64,000 nucleotides of DNA. Origin: Streptomyces cinnamoneus (GTDB taxonomy: Bacteria; Actinomycetota; Actinomycetes; Streptomycetales; Streptomycetaceae). The notes beneath the pieces were generated by a model. The model was not told the origin of the DNA. It did no database searches and saw nothing but the letters and a program-made list of their open reading frames with translations. Every line of letters starts with the position of its first letter. The first letter of the stretch is position 1. A program made the position numbers and the translations under genes. Shown piece by piece: positions 1 to 8,204 of this stretch. The stretch lies in the NCBI RefSeq assembly GCF_002939475.1, contig NZ_PKFQ01000001.1, positions 3,593,001 to 3,657,000 on the forward strand, read 5' to 3'.

Positions 1-164
1 CGGTGCCGGGCCACAAGGTGCGCGCGGGCGAGTGGATCGGGCTGTCCGGCACCACGGGGAACTCCACCGGGCCGCACCTGCACTTCGAGATCCGCACGAC
101 CCCCGAGTTCGGCTCGGCCGTCGAGCCGGTGGGGTGGCTGCGCAAGCGGGGTGTACGGCTGTAG
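1..164 (+). CDS. M23 (LytM-type) peptidase, C-terminal end only
   Basis: This is the last 53 codons of a gene that begins outside the window, ending at TAG 162-164. The peptide carries the C-terminal M23 signature: a glycine-rich [17 protein letters not shown] stretch in which the HLH motif supplies a zinc ligand and a catalytic histidine. Lysostaphin/LytM metallopeptidases cleave peptidoglycan cross-bridges outside the membrane. The tail after the motif ([11 protein letters not shown]) is the usual short end of Streptomyces M23 proteins. The N-terminal domains are not visible, so secretion and any LysM domains cannot be judged. Confidence 0.9.
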   Translation, partial: VPGHKVRAGEWIGLSGTTGNSTGPHLHFEIRTTPEFGSAVEPVGWLRKRGVRL

Positions 165-315
165 GGCCGAGGAGCGCGTGGCCGGTCGATGCGGCACTGG
201 CCGGCGCTTCCCGCGCTTGTTCACCCGCTTGGTCGCAACCAACGGTCGTCGCTCACGCGCCGGTGCCCCAGCGCCGCCCTTGCGGCACCGCCCCTTCCGC
301 GGCCGGGGTGTGCGG

Positions 316-1200
316 CTACGGCAGGGCGTGCAGGATCTGCTCGATGACCACCGCTACGCCGTCGTCGTTGTTGGCGGCCGTGCGGTGCGTGGTGGCGGCC
401 AGGACCTCGGGGTGCGCGTTGGCCATGGCGTACGACGTCCCCGCCCAGCCGAGCATCTCCAGGTCGTTCGGCATGTCGCCGAAGGCCACCACCTCCTCCG
501 GCGCGATGCCGCGCCGCGCACAGCACTGGGCCAGGGTGCTGGCCTTGCTGACGCCGCGGCCGCTGATCTCCAGCAGCGCGGTGGGGCTGGACCGCGTGAA
601 GCAGCCGTGCGTCCCGCCGGCCGTACGGGCCACGCTCAGGAATTCGTCCGGCCTGAGCGTGTCGTGGAAGGCGAGCAGCTTGATGATGGGGCCCGTGGTG
701 TCGTGATCGCCGTCCAGCAGTTCCTCGGCGGGGGCGATCACCGAATCGTGATCGGGCTGGAAGGGCGGGTACCGCGGCTCGTAGTGGAAGCCCGAGGTGC
801 GCTCGACCGCGAACGAGGCCCCCGGGGCGGCCGCGCGCACGCTGCGGACGATGGCCCGGGCGGCGGCGGACTCCAGCGGGCGGACCTCGGTGAACCGGCC
901 GCCGTCGTGCAGGTCGGCGACGACGGCGCCGTTGGCGCAGATGGCCAGGCCGTGCCCGTGCACGTGGTCGCTCACCACGTCCATCCAGCGTGCGGGGCGG
1001 CCGGTGACGAAGAAGACCTCGATGCCGGCCTCCTCGGCGGCGGCGAGGGCCGCGACGGTGCGCCGGGAGACGGTCTTGTCGTCACGGAGCAGGGTGCCGT
1101 CGAGATCGGTGGCGATCAGCCGGGGTGCGGTGATCAGCCGTGGGGTGGCGGCCGGTCGGCCGCCGGCCGGGGTCTCGGGCTGCTCGATAGCGGAAGTCAC
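316..1200 (-). CDS. HAD-superfamily Cof-type phosphatase
   Basis: About 294 residues, a normal length for Cof/YidA-type HAD phosphatases, which dephosphorylate small sugar or cofactor phosphates in the cytoplasm. HAD motif I is [11 protein letters not shown] (nucleophile Asp and acid/base Asp). Motif II is the Thr in FFVTGR, a lysine of motif III follows the cap domain (SKAST), and motif IV is [12 protein letters not shown]. The cap lies between motifs II and III (type C2). The chosen GTG start at 1200 is immediately preceded by GAAAGG, which is close for a ribosome site, so the start is uncertain by a few codons. A paralogue with the same motifs lies at 18781-19659. Substrate unknown. Confidence 0.88.
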   Translation of the reverse strand: MTSAIEQPETPAGGRPAATPRLITAPRLIATDLDGTLLRDDKTVSRRTVAALAAAEEAGIEVFFVTGRPARWMDVVSDHVHGHGLAICANGAVVADLHDGGRFTEVRPLESAAARAIVRSVRAAAPGASFAVERTSGFHYEPRYPPFQPDHDSVIAPAEELLDGDHDTTGPIIKLLAFHDTLRPDEFLSVARTAGGTHGCFTRSSPTALLEISGRGVSKASTLAQCCARRGIAPEEVVAFGDMPNDLEMLGWAGTSYAMANAHPEVLAATTHRTAANNDDGVAVVIEQILHALP

Positions 1201-1377
1201 CCTTTCATTCTCGTTCACCGACCGGGTGCGGGCGGACAAACGTACGGCCGGTACATGCTCTTGAGCCTGGCGGACACAAGGGGCGGAGGGGGCGACGGGG
1301 CGGTGGGCAGGCGGGTGATCCGGGGAAGCGGAATCCCGCGTAAGCCTTTGTCGGAGCCAGCGCCTACGCTCGTTCCC

Positions 1378-2277
1378 ATGCGACTGAGCACCGTGATCCT
1401 TCCCGACCGCCGCTGGTCCGAGGGCGGCCGTGAGTCCTGGCAGCGAGCCGAGGAGCTCGGCTTCGATACGGCCTACACCTACGACCACCTGTCCTGGCGC
1501 ACCTTCCGGGACGGGCCGTGGTTCGGCGCGATACCGACCCTGACGGCCGCCGCATGCGTCACCTCCAGGATGCGGCTGGGCACGCTGGTCACCTCCCCGA
1601 ACTTCCGGCACCCGGTGACGCTCGCCAAGGAGCTCATCTCCCTGGACGACGTCTCGGGCGGACGCGTGACGCTCGGCATCGGCGCGGGCGGTTCGGGTTT
1701 CGACGCCACGGCGCTGCTCAAGGAGGGCCAGGCGCCGTGGACGCCGCGGCAGCGGGCCGACCGCTTCGCCGAGTTCGTCCCGTTGCTGGACCGGCTGCTG
1801 ACGGAGGACGTCGTCTCGTACGAGGGCGAGCACTACTCCGCGTCCGAGGTCCGCAACATCCCCGGTTGCGTCCAGCGCCCGCGGCTGCCCTTCGCCGTCG
1901 CCGCCACCGGCCCGCGCGGCATGCGGCTCGCGGCGCGGCACGGGCAGGCGTGGGTGACCACGGGCGACCCCAAGCTGTTCGAGAACGGCACCCCTGAGCA
2001 GTCGCGGGCGGCCATCGCCGGGCAGCTGGAGCGGCTCGGCACGGTCTGTGCCGAGGCGGGCCGGGACGTCTCGGAGCTGCGCAAGGTGATGCTCACGGGC
2101 TTCAGTCCGGACCGGCCGCTGGACTCCTTCGACGCGTTCGTCGACTTCGCGGGCGCCCACGCGGAGCTGGGCGTCGAGGAGATCGTGATCCACTGGCCGA
2201 TAGCCGACTCGGTCTTCGCCGCCGACGTCGCGGTCTTCGAGAAGATCGCCACGGAGGGGCTCGCGCAGCTCGCCTGA
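1378..2277 (+). CDS. LLM-class flavin-dependent oxidoreductase
   Basis: A 299-residue luciferase-like TIM-barrel protein, starting MRLSTVILPDRRW and carrying the family's AEELGFDTAYTYDHL segment after strand 1 and the GRVTLGIGAG phosphate/flavin-binding turn near residue 95. Such enzymes use FMNH2 or F420H2 to reduce or monooxygenate small organic molecules. Which flavin and substrate are used cannot be told here. The ATG has no Shine-Dalgarno; a TACGCT hexamer at 1365-1370 sits 7 nt upstream, which suggests a leaderless transcript. It is divergent from the HAD gene at 316-1200. Confidence 0.88.
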   Translation: MRLSTVILPDRRWSEGGRESWQRAEELGFDTAYTYDHLSWRTFRDGPWFGAIPTLTAAACVTSRMRLGTLVTSPNFRHPVTLAKELISLDDVSGGRVTLGIGAGGSGFDATALLKEGQAPWTPRQRADRFAEFVPLLDRLLTEDVVSYEGEHYSASEVRNIPGCVQRPRLPFAVAATGPRGMRLAARHGQAWVTTGDPKLFENGTPEQSRAAIAGQLERLGTVCAEAGRDVSELRKVMLTGFSPDRPLDSFDAFVDFAGAHAELGVEEIVIHWPIADSVFAADVAVFEKIATEGLAQLA

Positions 2278-2409
2278 GAGCCGGGGTTTTCCGTCGCTTT
2301 ACCCGTCGGTAAGGGCTGGCGAGGGAGAATCGGGACAGAGGCACCGACGGGGCACGGCCCGCCTGAGCGGGCCGGCTGCCGTCGGCGGTCGCAGCGCCTT
2401 GGAGGATCC

Positions 2410-3312
2410 ATGCGAGGCACCCGATTCACCCCCGACCGGGGACTGACCACGCGCATGGTCAGCACGATGTTCTTCATCGGGCTGCTCTATGTGGTCTTCG
2501 TGGGCGTGCTCGTGGCGCTGCTGCGCGGGGCCTGGCCGGTCATCCTCGTTCTGGCGGGCGGTCTCTTCGTCGCCCAGTTCTGGTTCAGCGACCGGATCGC
2601 GGCCTTCGGCATGGGCGCCCGGGAGGTCACTCCCGAGCAGGCCCCGGAGCTGCACGGCGCGGTGGACCGGCTGTGCGCGCTCGCCGACATGCCCAAGCCA
2701 CGGGTGGCGGTGGCCGACAGCGACGTCCCGAACGCCTTCGCCACCGGCCGCAACCAGCGGAACGCCCTGGTGTGCGCGACGACCGGACTGCTGCGACGGC
2801 TGGAACCGGAAGAGCTCGAAGGCGTCCTGGCGCACGAGCTGTCCCATGTCGCCCACCGCGATGTGGCCGTCATGACCATCGCCTCCTTCCTCGGCGTCCT
2901 CGCGGGAATCGTCACGCGCGTCGGCCTGTGGGGAGGCTTCCGCAGGATGGGCGGGCGCGACAGCAACACCGCTGTGCTGGTGGTGCTGATTCCGCTGGTC
3001 AGCGCCGTGGTCTATGCGATCAGCTTCCTGCTCACGCGCATGCTGTCCCGCTACCGCGAGTTGTCCGCCGACCGCGCCGCCGCGCTGCTGACGGGCAGGC
3101 CGTCGGCGCTGGCGTCCGCGCTCACCAAGGTCACGGGGCAGATGGCGCGCATCCCGACGAGGGACCTGCGGCAGGCGGAGCCGTTCAACGCCTTCTACTT
3201 CGCCCCCGCCTTCAGCAAGGACAGCATGAGCCGTCTGCTCTCGTCCCACCCGACCCTGGAGCAGCGGCTCGAACAGCTCGGCCGCATCTCGGCCCAGCTC
3301 GGGCGGGCGTGA
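2410..3312 (+). CDS. htpX: HtpX-like M48 membrane metalloprotease
   Basis: 300 residues, the usual HtpX length. Two hydrophobic segments near residues 18-60 anchor it to the membrane. The zinc-protease motif HELSH occurs in EGVLAHELSHVAHRDV, followed by a second pair of hydrophobic segments and the downstream ELSADRAAA motif, which supplies the third zinc ligand (Glu). HtpX proteases degrade misfolded membrane proteins during envelope stress. A GGAGG site lies 4 nt before the ATG. It is followed after 28 bp by pspAB, a pairing that fits an envelope-stress function. Confidence 0.93.
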   Translation: MRGTRFTPDRGLTTRMVSTMFFIGLLYVVFVGVLVALLRGAWPVILVLAGGLFVAQFWFSDRIAAFGMGAREVTPEQAPELHGAVDRLCALADMPKPRVAVADSDVPNAFATGRNQRNALVCATTGLLRRLEPEELEGVLAHELSHVAHRDVAVMTIASFLGVLAGIVTRVGLWGGFRRMGGRDSNTAVLVVLIPLVSAVVYAISFLLTRMLSRYRELSADRAAALLTGRPSALASALTKVTGQMARIPTRDLRQAEPFNAFYFAPAFSKDSMSRLLSSHPTLEQRLEQLGRISAQLGRA

Positions 3313-3340
3313 CGGCGAGGTCGTGAGAGGGGTTCACCCG

Positions 3341-3925
3341 GTGGGTTTCCTGGACGTCATCCTCGGTCGCAGCAAACCGGTCCGCCCGGACCTCGACCAG
3401 CTCTTCGCGCTCCCGTCCGCGGCCGTCACCCTTCAGGCGGGCGCCGGTTTCTCCCCCACCGGCCTCGGCTCGGTCTGCTTCGCGAGCGTGGAGGGCGGTG
3501 CGTTCGACCGGCTTCAGCAGGAGGTCAGGGCCCTGCTGGACGCCGACACGGGCCGGGGCGGGGCGCCCGTGGAGTTCAGCCGCGACTCCTACGGCTACAC
3601 CTGGTTGCTCACCCGGCAGCCCGCCGAGGACACGGCCGCCCTGGTCAACGATCTGCACGCGGTGAACACCCTCCTCCAGGACGACGGATTCGGTCCGCAA
3701 CTCCTGTGTTCGCTCATGGGGTTCCGCGGCGCCGACGGACGTTCGCTGGCGCTCGTCTACCTGTACAAGCGTGGCACCTTCTACCCTTTCGCGCCGGTCG
3801 CGGGCAGGGACGGCAAGCGGGACAACGCCCTCGAACTCCAGGTCAGGGCCCTGCTGGGTGAGGACCTGCGCGTCGAGGAGGACTTGAGCCGGTGGTTCCC
3901 GGTGTGGGAGGCGCCAGGGCTGTGA
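3341..3925 (+). CDS. pspAB: PspA-associated protein PspAB
   Basis: A 194-residue protein beginning MGFLDVILGRSKPV, the characteristic opening of actinobacterial PspAB proteins, encoded next to htpX and, in other genomes, near the phage-shock protein PspA. No catalytic motif is visible and it is soluble. The family is associated with envelope stress, but its biochemical role is not established. The GTG start at 3341 is chosen because GAGAGGGG precedes it at good spacing; the longer reading from 3323 lacks a ribosome site and homologous sequence. Confidence 0.85.
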   Translation: MGFLDVILGRSKPVRPDLDQLFALPSAAVTLQAGAGFSPTGLGSVCFASVEGGAFDRLQQEVRALLDADTGRGGAPVEFSRDSYGYTWLLTRQPAEDTAALVNDLHAVNTLLQDDGFGPQLLCSLMGFRGADGRSLALVYLYKRGTFYPFAPVAGRDGKRDNALELQVRALLGEDLRVEEDLSRWFPVWEAPGL

Positions 3926-3968
3926 GGCGCGCGGGCCTGCGAAGAGTGCGGCTGGCGGAGCGAGGGGG

Positions 3969-4427
3969 TCAGCGAACGGCGCTGCTGAGCCAGCGCGACA
4001 TGCCCGCGTGGGCCCAGGGGACGGGCTCCTTGTAGGTTGCATCACCCGGGAGGGGCACGATGAGCTGGGCGAACGGCGGGTACCAGGTGGTCTTCACCCG
4101 GGCCAGGCCCGAGAGGACGGCTTCGGTGAACGCCGGGGCGTGGACGGCGGGGACGTCGTGGAACTCGACGCCCTCCACGGTGATCTTCGCGTCGCCCTCG
4201 GAGAAGACCTGGATCTCGATCTCGGGGCGCCCGGGCAGCTCGACCAGGACCTCGTGGGGCAGCGAGCCGTCCTCGTCGGTCACCGCGAAGGCGCCCGCCG
4301 ACGTGCGGCGGGCGGACTGGTCGGCACCGATGGCGTGGTCGGCCCGGAAGGCGCGGTCGTACCGCCCGGCGACCTCGCGGAGGGCGGTGACCACGGACTC
4401 GGTGCTGACGAACGGCTGCTGGCCCAT
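3969..4427 (-). CDS. Conserved hypothetical protein (152 aa)
   Basis: I do not recognise a family. It is a soluble, acidic protein with no signal peptide or membrane segment. The N-terminal half (residues 1-45) looks helical, followed by alternating beta-type segments such as HEVLVELPGRPEIEIQVF and AQLIVPLPGDATYK. It ends two genes from PadR and faces pspAB tail to tail. No clear ribosome site precedes the ATG, whereas a CATGAT hexamer lies 9 nt upstream, so the transcript may be leaderless. G/C-rich third positions support it as real. Confidence 0.7.
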   Translation of the reverse strand: MGQQPFVSTESVVTALREVAGRYDRAFRADHAIGADQSARRTSAGAFAVTDEDGSLPHEVLVELPGRPEIEIQVFSEGDAKITVEGVEFHDVPAVHAPAFTEAVLSGLARVKTTWYPPFAQLIVPLPGDATYKEPVPWAHAGMSRWLSSAVR

Positions 4428-4492
4428 GTGAAGGGATCATGCCTTACGGGGCGCGGCCGACTCCCGGAAGGCCGGGGGCGCCGGCGGCCCGG

Positions 4493-5020
4493 TCAGTCCT
4501 TGTTCCGCTCCGCGACCTGCTCGGCCGCCCAGCGGGCCCATTCCTCGTGCATGGCGGTGAGACGCAGGCCGTACTCCAGGGCCAGCCGGCCGTTGACCGC
4601 CAGCGGGTCGTCGTCCCACTCGACCGTCGCCTCCACCTCCTTGAGGGCCGCGTGACGGCCCGCGGCGCGTTCGGCCTCCATGGAGAGGTAGGCGACGGCT
4701 TCGAGCGGGGTGAGGAGGTTGAGGAAGAAGACCCGCAGCAGTGACTCGCTGCGGCGTGCCTTCTCCGGCTGGGCCTCCGAGAGCCAGCGCCGCAGCTCGG
4801 CCAGGCCCTCTTCGGTGATCTCGTACTCCTTGCGCCCGCGCGGCCCTTCCGCGGAGACGTGGAGCAGGCCGGACGTCGCGAGTTTGCCGAGCTCGCCGTA
4901 GACCTGGCTCTGTGTGGCGGTCCAGACGTTGGCGAGCGAGGTCTCGAACCGCTTCATGAGGTCGTAGCCGCTGGCGGGATGTTCCGCCAGCAGTCCCAGC
5001 ACCGCGTATCTCAGGCTCAT
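4493..5020 (-). CDS. PadR-family transcriptional regulator
   Basis: 175 residues. Residues 1-80 form the PadR winged helix (MSLRYAVLGLLAEHPASGYD, then the wing GRKEYEITEEGLAELRRWL). The C-terminal helical part (about 85-170, Vir_act_alpha_C type) would mediate dimerisation. PadR repressors bind dyad operators and release them on binding small, often phenolic, ligands. The ATG at 5020 is preferred over one 10 codons earlier because the PadR fold starts at MSLRYAVLG. It is divergent from the membrane protein and carotenoid oxygenase at 5147-7128, with two operator-like repeats between, so it probably controls them and itself. Confidence 0.92.
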   Translation of the reverse strand: MSLRYAVLGLLAEHPASGYDLMKRFETSLANVWTATQSQVYGELGKLATSGLLHVSAEGPRGRKEYEITEEGLAELRRWLSEAQPEKARRSESLLRVFFLNLLTPLEAVAYLSMEAERAAGRHAALKEVEATVEWDDDPLAVNGRLALEYGLRLTAMHEEWARWAAEQVAERNKD

Positions 5021-5043
5021 GGGCCCCACTCTACCTTCCACAC

Positions 5044-5084
5044 TTGACATGTCGAGGGGTGACCTTCTACTTTTGACATGTCGA
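5044..5084. promoter_or_regulatory. Duplicated PadR operator-like sites with embedded promoter
   Basis: TTGACATGTCGA occurs twice, at 5044-5055 and 5073-5084, 29 bp apart. Each contains the perfect palindrome GACATGTC. The first copy doubles as a -35 (TTGACA, 5044-5049) with TACTTT at 5068-5073 as a plausible -10 for the plus-strand genes, and the second copy then covers the transcription start. The layout suits repression by the divergently encoded PadR protein. This is inference from sequence only. Confidence 0.6.
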
Positions 5085-5146
5085 AACTGGAGTGTTGGTG
5101 GAGCGGGCGACGACTGCCCCTGCCGACCCGGGTGAGGGGGACCTTC

Positions 5147-5704
5147 ATGAACTACCTGCGCGGCTTCATTCCGTGGATCGCCTTCGCGATCGTGCCCTCG
5201 GCCGACTGGCAGTGGGGCGCGGTCCTGGGCCTCGCCGTGGGCATCGCGCTGCTGGCCAAGGACCAAAAGGCGGGGGTTGCGGCCGAGTCGCTGATCCTTG
5301 AGCGGAGCACCGTCGTCTACTTCGCCGTCCTCACCGCCGTGGCCTTCGCGGTCCCGCACAGCCCGCTGAGTCACTACAGCGGGGCTCTCTCCCTGGGGTG
5401 GCTCGCCGTCACGGCCTGGGCCACGCTGGCCGTCGGTCGCCCCTTCACCACGGGAATCGCCAAGCGGCAGGCGCCGCCGGAGGTCTGGAACACCCCTGTC
5501 TTCCGACGCATCAATGTGGTGATCACGGCGGTGTGGGCCGCCGCGTTCACGCTGACGGCCGCCACCCTGAGCGCGGTGTACGCGGCGGGCCTCGACAGCA
5601 CGGTCTCCATACCGGTCCAGGTCGTGGGCTTCGCCCTGCCCGCCATGTTCACCGCCCGCTACCCCGACCGTGTCCGCGCCCGTCTGCAGCAGACCGCGCG
5701 CTGA
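5147..5704 (+). CDS. Integral membrane protein, function unknown
   Basis: About 185 residues with five or so hydrophobic segments: FIPWIAFAIVPSA, GAVLGLAVGIALLA, VVYFAVLTAVAFAV, LGWLAVTAWATLAVG, then VVITAVWAAAFTLTAATL and a C-terminal one. No transporter or enzyme motif is seen. The start at 5147 is chosen because GTGAGGGGG precedes it by 6 nt; an in-frame ATG at 5078 lies inside the second operator repeat and has no ribosome site. It is followed after 71 bp by the carotenoid oxygenase and is probably co-transcribed under PadR control. Confidence 0.72.
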   Translation: MNYLRGFIPWIAFAIVPSADWQWGAVLGLAVGIALLAKDQKAGVAAESLILERSTVVYFAVLTAVAFAVPHSPLSHYSGALSLGWLAVTAWATLAVGRPFTTGIAKRQAPPEVWNTPVFRRINVVITAVWAAAFTLTAATLSAVYAAGLDSTVSIPVQVVGFALPAMFTARYPDRVRARLQQTAR

Positions 5705-5775
5705 CGCGCCGGGCACCGCACCGGCCGCGACGCGCCCGCCGTCGACCGCATCCCCGCGCCGCAGGAGGCAGATCC

Positions 5776-7128
5776 ATGACCACCACCACCCCGGCCCACC
5801 TCGCGGGCAATTTCGCTCCCGTCAGGGAAGAGCTGACCGCTCACGACCTGCCGGTCACCGGGACCATTCCCCCCGAGCTGAACGGCTGGTATCTGCGCAA
5901 CGGCCCCAACCCGAAGGATGCCGCCTCCCAGCACTGGTTCTTCGGTGACGGCATGGTCCACGGTGTGCGGCTGGAAGGCGGCAGGGCCACCTCCTACCGC
6001 AATCGCTGGGTCCGGACCGCGACGTTCACCCATGGGGCCCGTGCCTACGACGAACAGGGCAAGCGCGACCTGACCGCTGGCGTCGCCAACACCCATGTGG
6101 TCCGGCACGCCGGCCGCACACTGGCGCTGGTCGAGTCGTCGCTGCCGTACGAGCTGGACCTCCGCTCCGGACGCGAGCTGGAAACCGTCGGACCGCATGA
6201 CTTCGCCGGGCGGCTGGCGCGGCCGATGACGGCTCACCCCAAGACCTGCCCGACCACCGGTGAGCTGCACTTCTTCGGCTACGGCGGACTCACGCCGCCC
6301 TATCTGACCTATCACCGCGCCGACGCCGACGGCGAGTTGACCATCAGCCGGCCCATCGACGTGTCCGCGCACACGATGATGCACGACTTCCATCTGACCG
6401 CCGGGCACGTCGTCTTCATGGACCTGCCGGTCGTCTTCGACCTCGACCGCGCGAGGAGTGGGAAGGGAGGGATGCCGTACGGCTGGGACCCCGGTTACGG
6501 TGCGCGGCTGGGCGTGTTGCGGCGGGACGACCCTCATGGCGAGGTGCGCTGGCTGCCGATAGAGCCCTGCTACGTCTTCCACGCGCTCAACGCCCACGAC
6601 GAGCGGGACGCCGACGGTGAACGGATCGTGCTCCACGTCATCCGCTACCCGCACGCCTTCGCCGGCCCGCATCTGGGCCCCTCTCTCCCAGCGCTGTGGC
6701 GCTGGACGATCGACCTGACGCGGGGCGTGGTGGTCGAGGAGCAGGTTGACGATCAGCCCAGTGAGTTCCCGCGGATGGACGACCGGCTGGCCGGGCAGGC
6801 GGCCCGCTTCGGGCACGCCACCGTTTCGGAGCTGCCGGACACCGGCCCCGCCCGGGGCGAGTTGCTCCGCTACGACCTGGAAACGGGATCCGTCGCCCGG
6901 CATGTGTTCGGGCCGGGGCGCACCCCATCGGAGGCGGCCTTCGCCCCGGCGGACGACAGGCCGGGCGGTCCCGGCTGGCTGCTCGCCTACGTCCACGATG
7001 CCGGCACGGACAGGAGCGACCTGGTCATACTCGACGCCGAGGACCTCGCGGCGCCGCCGGTGGCGTCCATACATCTGCCGCAGCGCGTGCCGTACGGCTT
7101 CCACGGCAACTGGCTGCCCGACTGCTGA
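5776..7128 (+). CDS. Carotenoid cleavage oxygenase family protein
   Basis: 450 residues. The four histidines that bind the non-heme iron in this seven-bladed propeller family are all visible: His154 (MTAHPKT), His203 (MMHDFHLT), His269 (YVFHALNAH) and His443 (YGFHGNW). The N-terminal WYLRNGPNP and FFGDGMVHG signatures are also present. Family members cleave carotenoids, stilbenes or lignin-derived alkenes with O2. The strong site AGGAGG lies 7 nt before the ATG. Linkage to a PadR regulator, whose ligands are often phenolic acids, makes a phenylpropene or stilbene substrate as plausible as a carotenoid. No carotenoid synthesis genes are nearby. Confidence 0.92.
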   Translation: MTTTTPAHLAGNFAPVREELTAHDLPVTGTIPPELNGWYLRNGPNPKDAASQHWFFGDGMVHGVRLEGGRATSYRNRWVRTATFTHGARAYDEQGKRDLTAGVANTHVVRHAGRTLALVESSLPYELDLRSGRELETVGPHDFAGRLARPMTAHPKTCPTTGELHFFGYGGLTPPYLTYHRADADGELTISRPIDVSAHTMMHDFHLTAGHVVFMDLPVVFDLDRARSGKGGMPYGWDPGYGARLGVLRRDDPHGEVRWLPIEPCYVFHALNAHDERDADGERIVLHVIRYPHAFAGPHLGPSLPALWRWTIDLTRGVVVEEQVDDQPSEFPRMDDRLAGQAARFGHATVSELPDTGPARGELLRYDLETGSVARHVFGPGRTPSEAAFAPADDRPGGPGWLLAYVHDAGTDRSDLVILDAEDLAAPPVASIHLPQRVPYGFHGNWLPDC

Positions 7129-7139
7129 GGCGGCGCCCC

Positions 7140-8195
7140 TCAGCGGCGGGGGACAAGCGCGTCCATGGTGCGGGCCTGGACCTCGCGCTCCACGGCGGCG
7201 GCGATGAACGCCACGGCGTTCTCCTGGCCCACGAGATCCAGCACCGCCTGGATCGTCCCGGAGGGGAGGGCGATCTGGGCGGGGACCGGGGGCGCGGCGG
7301 TGGCGGTGGCCGGGGCGGGAACCGGGGCGGCGGGGGGTTCCGGTTCCACGGGGGGCCGCTCAGCGGACTCGTCATCCGCTGCCGCCTCCGTTGCGGCAGA
7401 GGGGACGGGGCCTTCCGCCGGATCCGTCGCCGTGACCTCGTCCAGATGATGGCGGAGATGGCGGGTGGCCAGGGTCCGCATGGCACGGGCCAGTTCGGCG
7501 TCGACGGTCTGCTGGGCGAGCGGACGCAGCCGGCGCACCAGGGAGGCGGCTTCCGCGGCCTCCTCGTCGGTGGGGGGATGGCCGAGGTACTGATGGAAGA
7601 CGTGTTCGGTGGTGAAGTCGAGGAAGCGGGCGGCTATGTGCTCGACCTGGACCCGGAGTTCACGCAGATGGCTGGAGATGGCCAGGAGCGGCACCCCCGC
7701 GGCGTGGAGTTCGGCTGCGACGGCCAGCTCCCGGGGGCTGGGGACGAGGAACTCCTCCAGCGAGGACGGCAGGCGGACGAGGATGCCGAGCTCCACGGCG
7801 TCCTCGACGGCGGCGTCGTCCGGCCGGCCGCCGAACCTCTCACCCAGCTCGGCGCGGGTGATCCGGCCGGCTTGCTCGTCCGTCCAGGGGCCGTCGACCT
7901 CCGCGACGAGGCCGAGGACCCCGCCGAGCCCGCGCCCCGTGTCCCAGGCCTCCAGCAGTTCCTTGATGCTGGCCAGGGTGTAGCCGCGGTCGAGCAGGCC
8001 GGAGATCTGGCGGAGGCGGGAGAGGTGGGTGTTGCGGTAGACGTTGGCGCGTCCGCGCCGCTCCGGTTTCGGCAGCAGGCCCCGGTCCTGGTACGCGCGG
8101 ATGGTGCGGACGGTGGCACCGCTGTGGTGGGCCAGGTCCTCGATCCGGTACTCCGGCTGGTCGGTGGTGGGCTGCCCCGGGAGGGCGTCGGACAT
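7140..8195 (-). CDS. MerR-family transcriptional regulator
   Basis: 351 residues. Residues 15-85 are a MerR DNA-binding head (YRIEDLAHHSGATVRTIRAY, then the wing RRGRANVYRNTHLSRLRQI). A helical effector region of about 170 residues follows, then an Ala/Pro-rich linker near 270-320 and a short C-terminal helix. There is no cysteine metal-binding loop, so it is not a metal sensor of the classical type. It is the last gene of a four-gene minus-strand operon, 9 bp after the PF10118 hydrolase, with an AAGGAG site before its ATG, and probably autoregulates the operon. Confidence 0.88.
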   Translation of the reverse strand: MSDALPGQPTTDQPEYRIEDLAHHSGATVRTIRAYQDRGLLPKPERRGRANVYRNTHLSRLRQISGLLDRGYTLASIKELLEAWDTGRGLGGVLGLVAEVDGPWTDEQAGRITRAELGERFGGRPDDAAVEDAVELGILVRLPSSLEEFLVPSPRELAVAAELHAAGVPLLAISSHLRELRVQVEHIAARFLDFTTEHVFHQYLGHPPTDEEAAEAASLVRRLRPLAQQTVDAELARAMRTLATRHLRHHLDEVTATDPAEGPVPSAATEAAADDESAERPPVEPEPPAAPVPAPATATAAPPVPAQIALPSGTIQAVLDLVGQENAVAFIAAAVEREVQARTMDALVPRR

Positions 8196-8204
8196 GGTCG
8201 CTCC

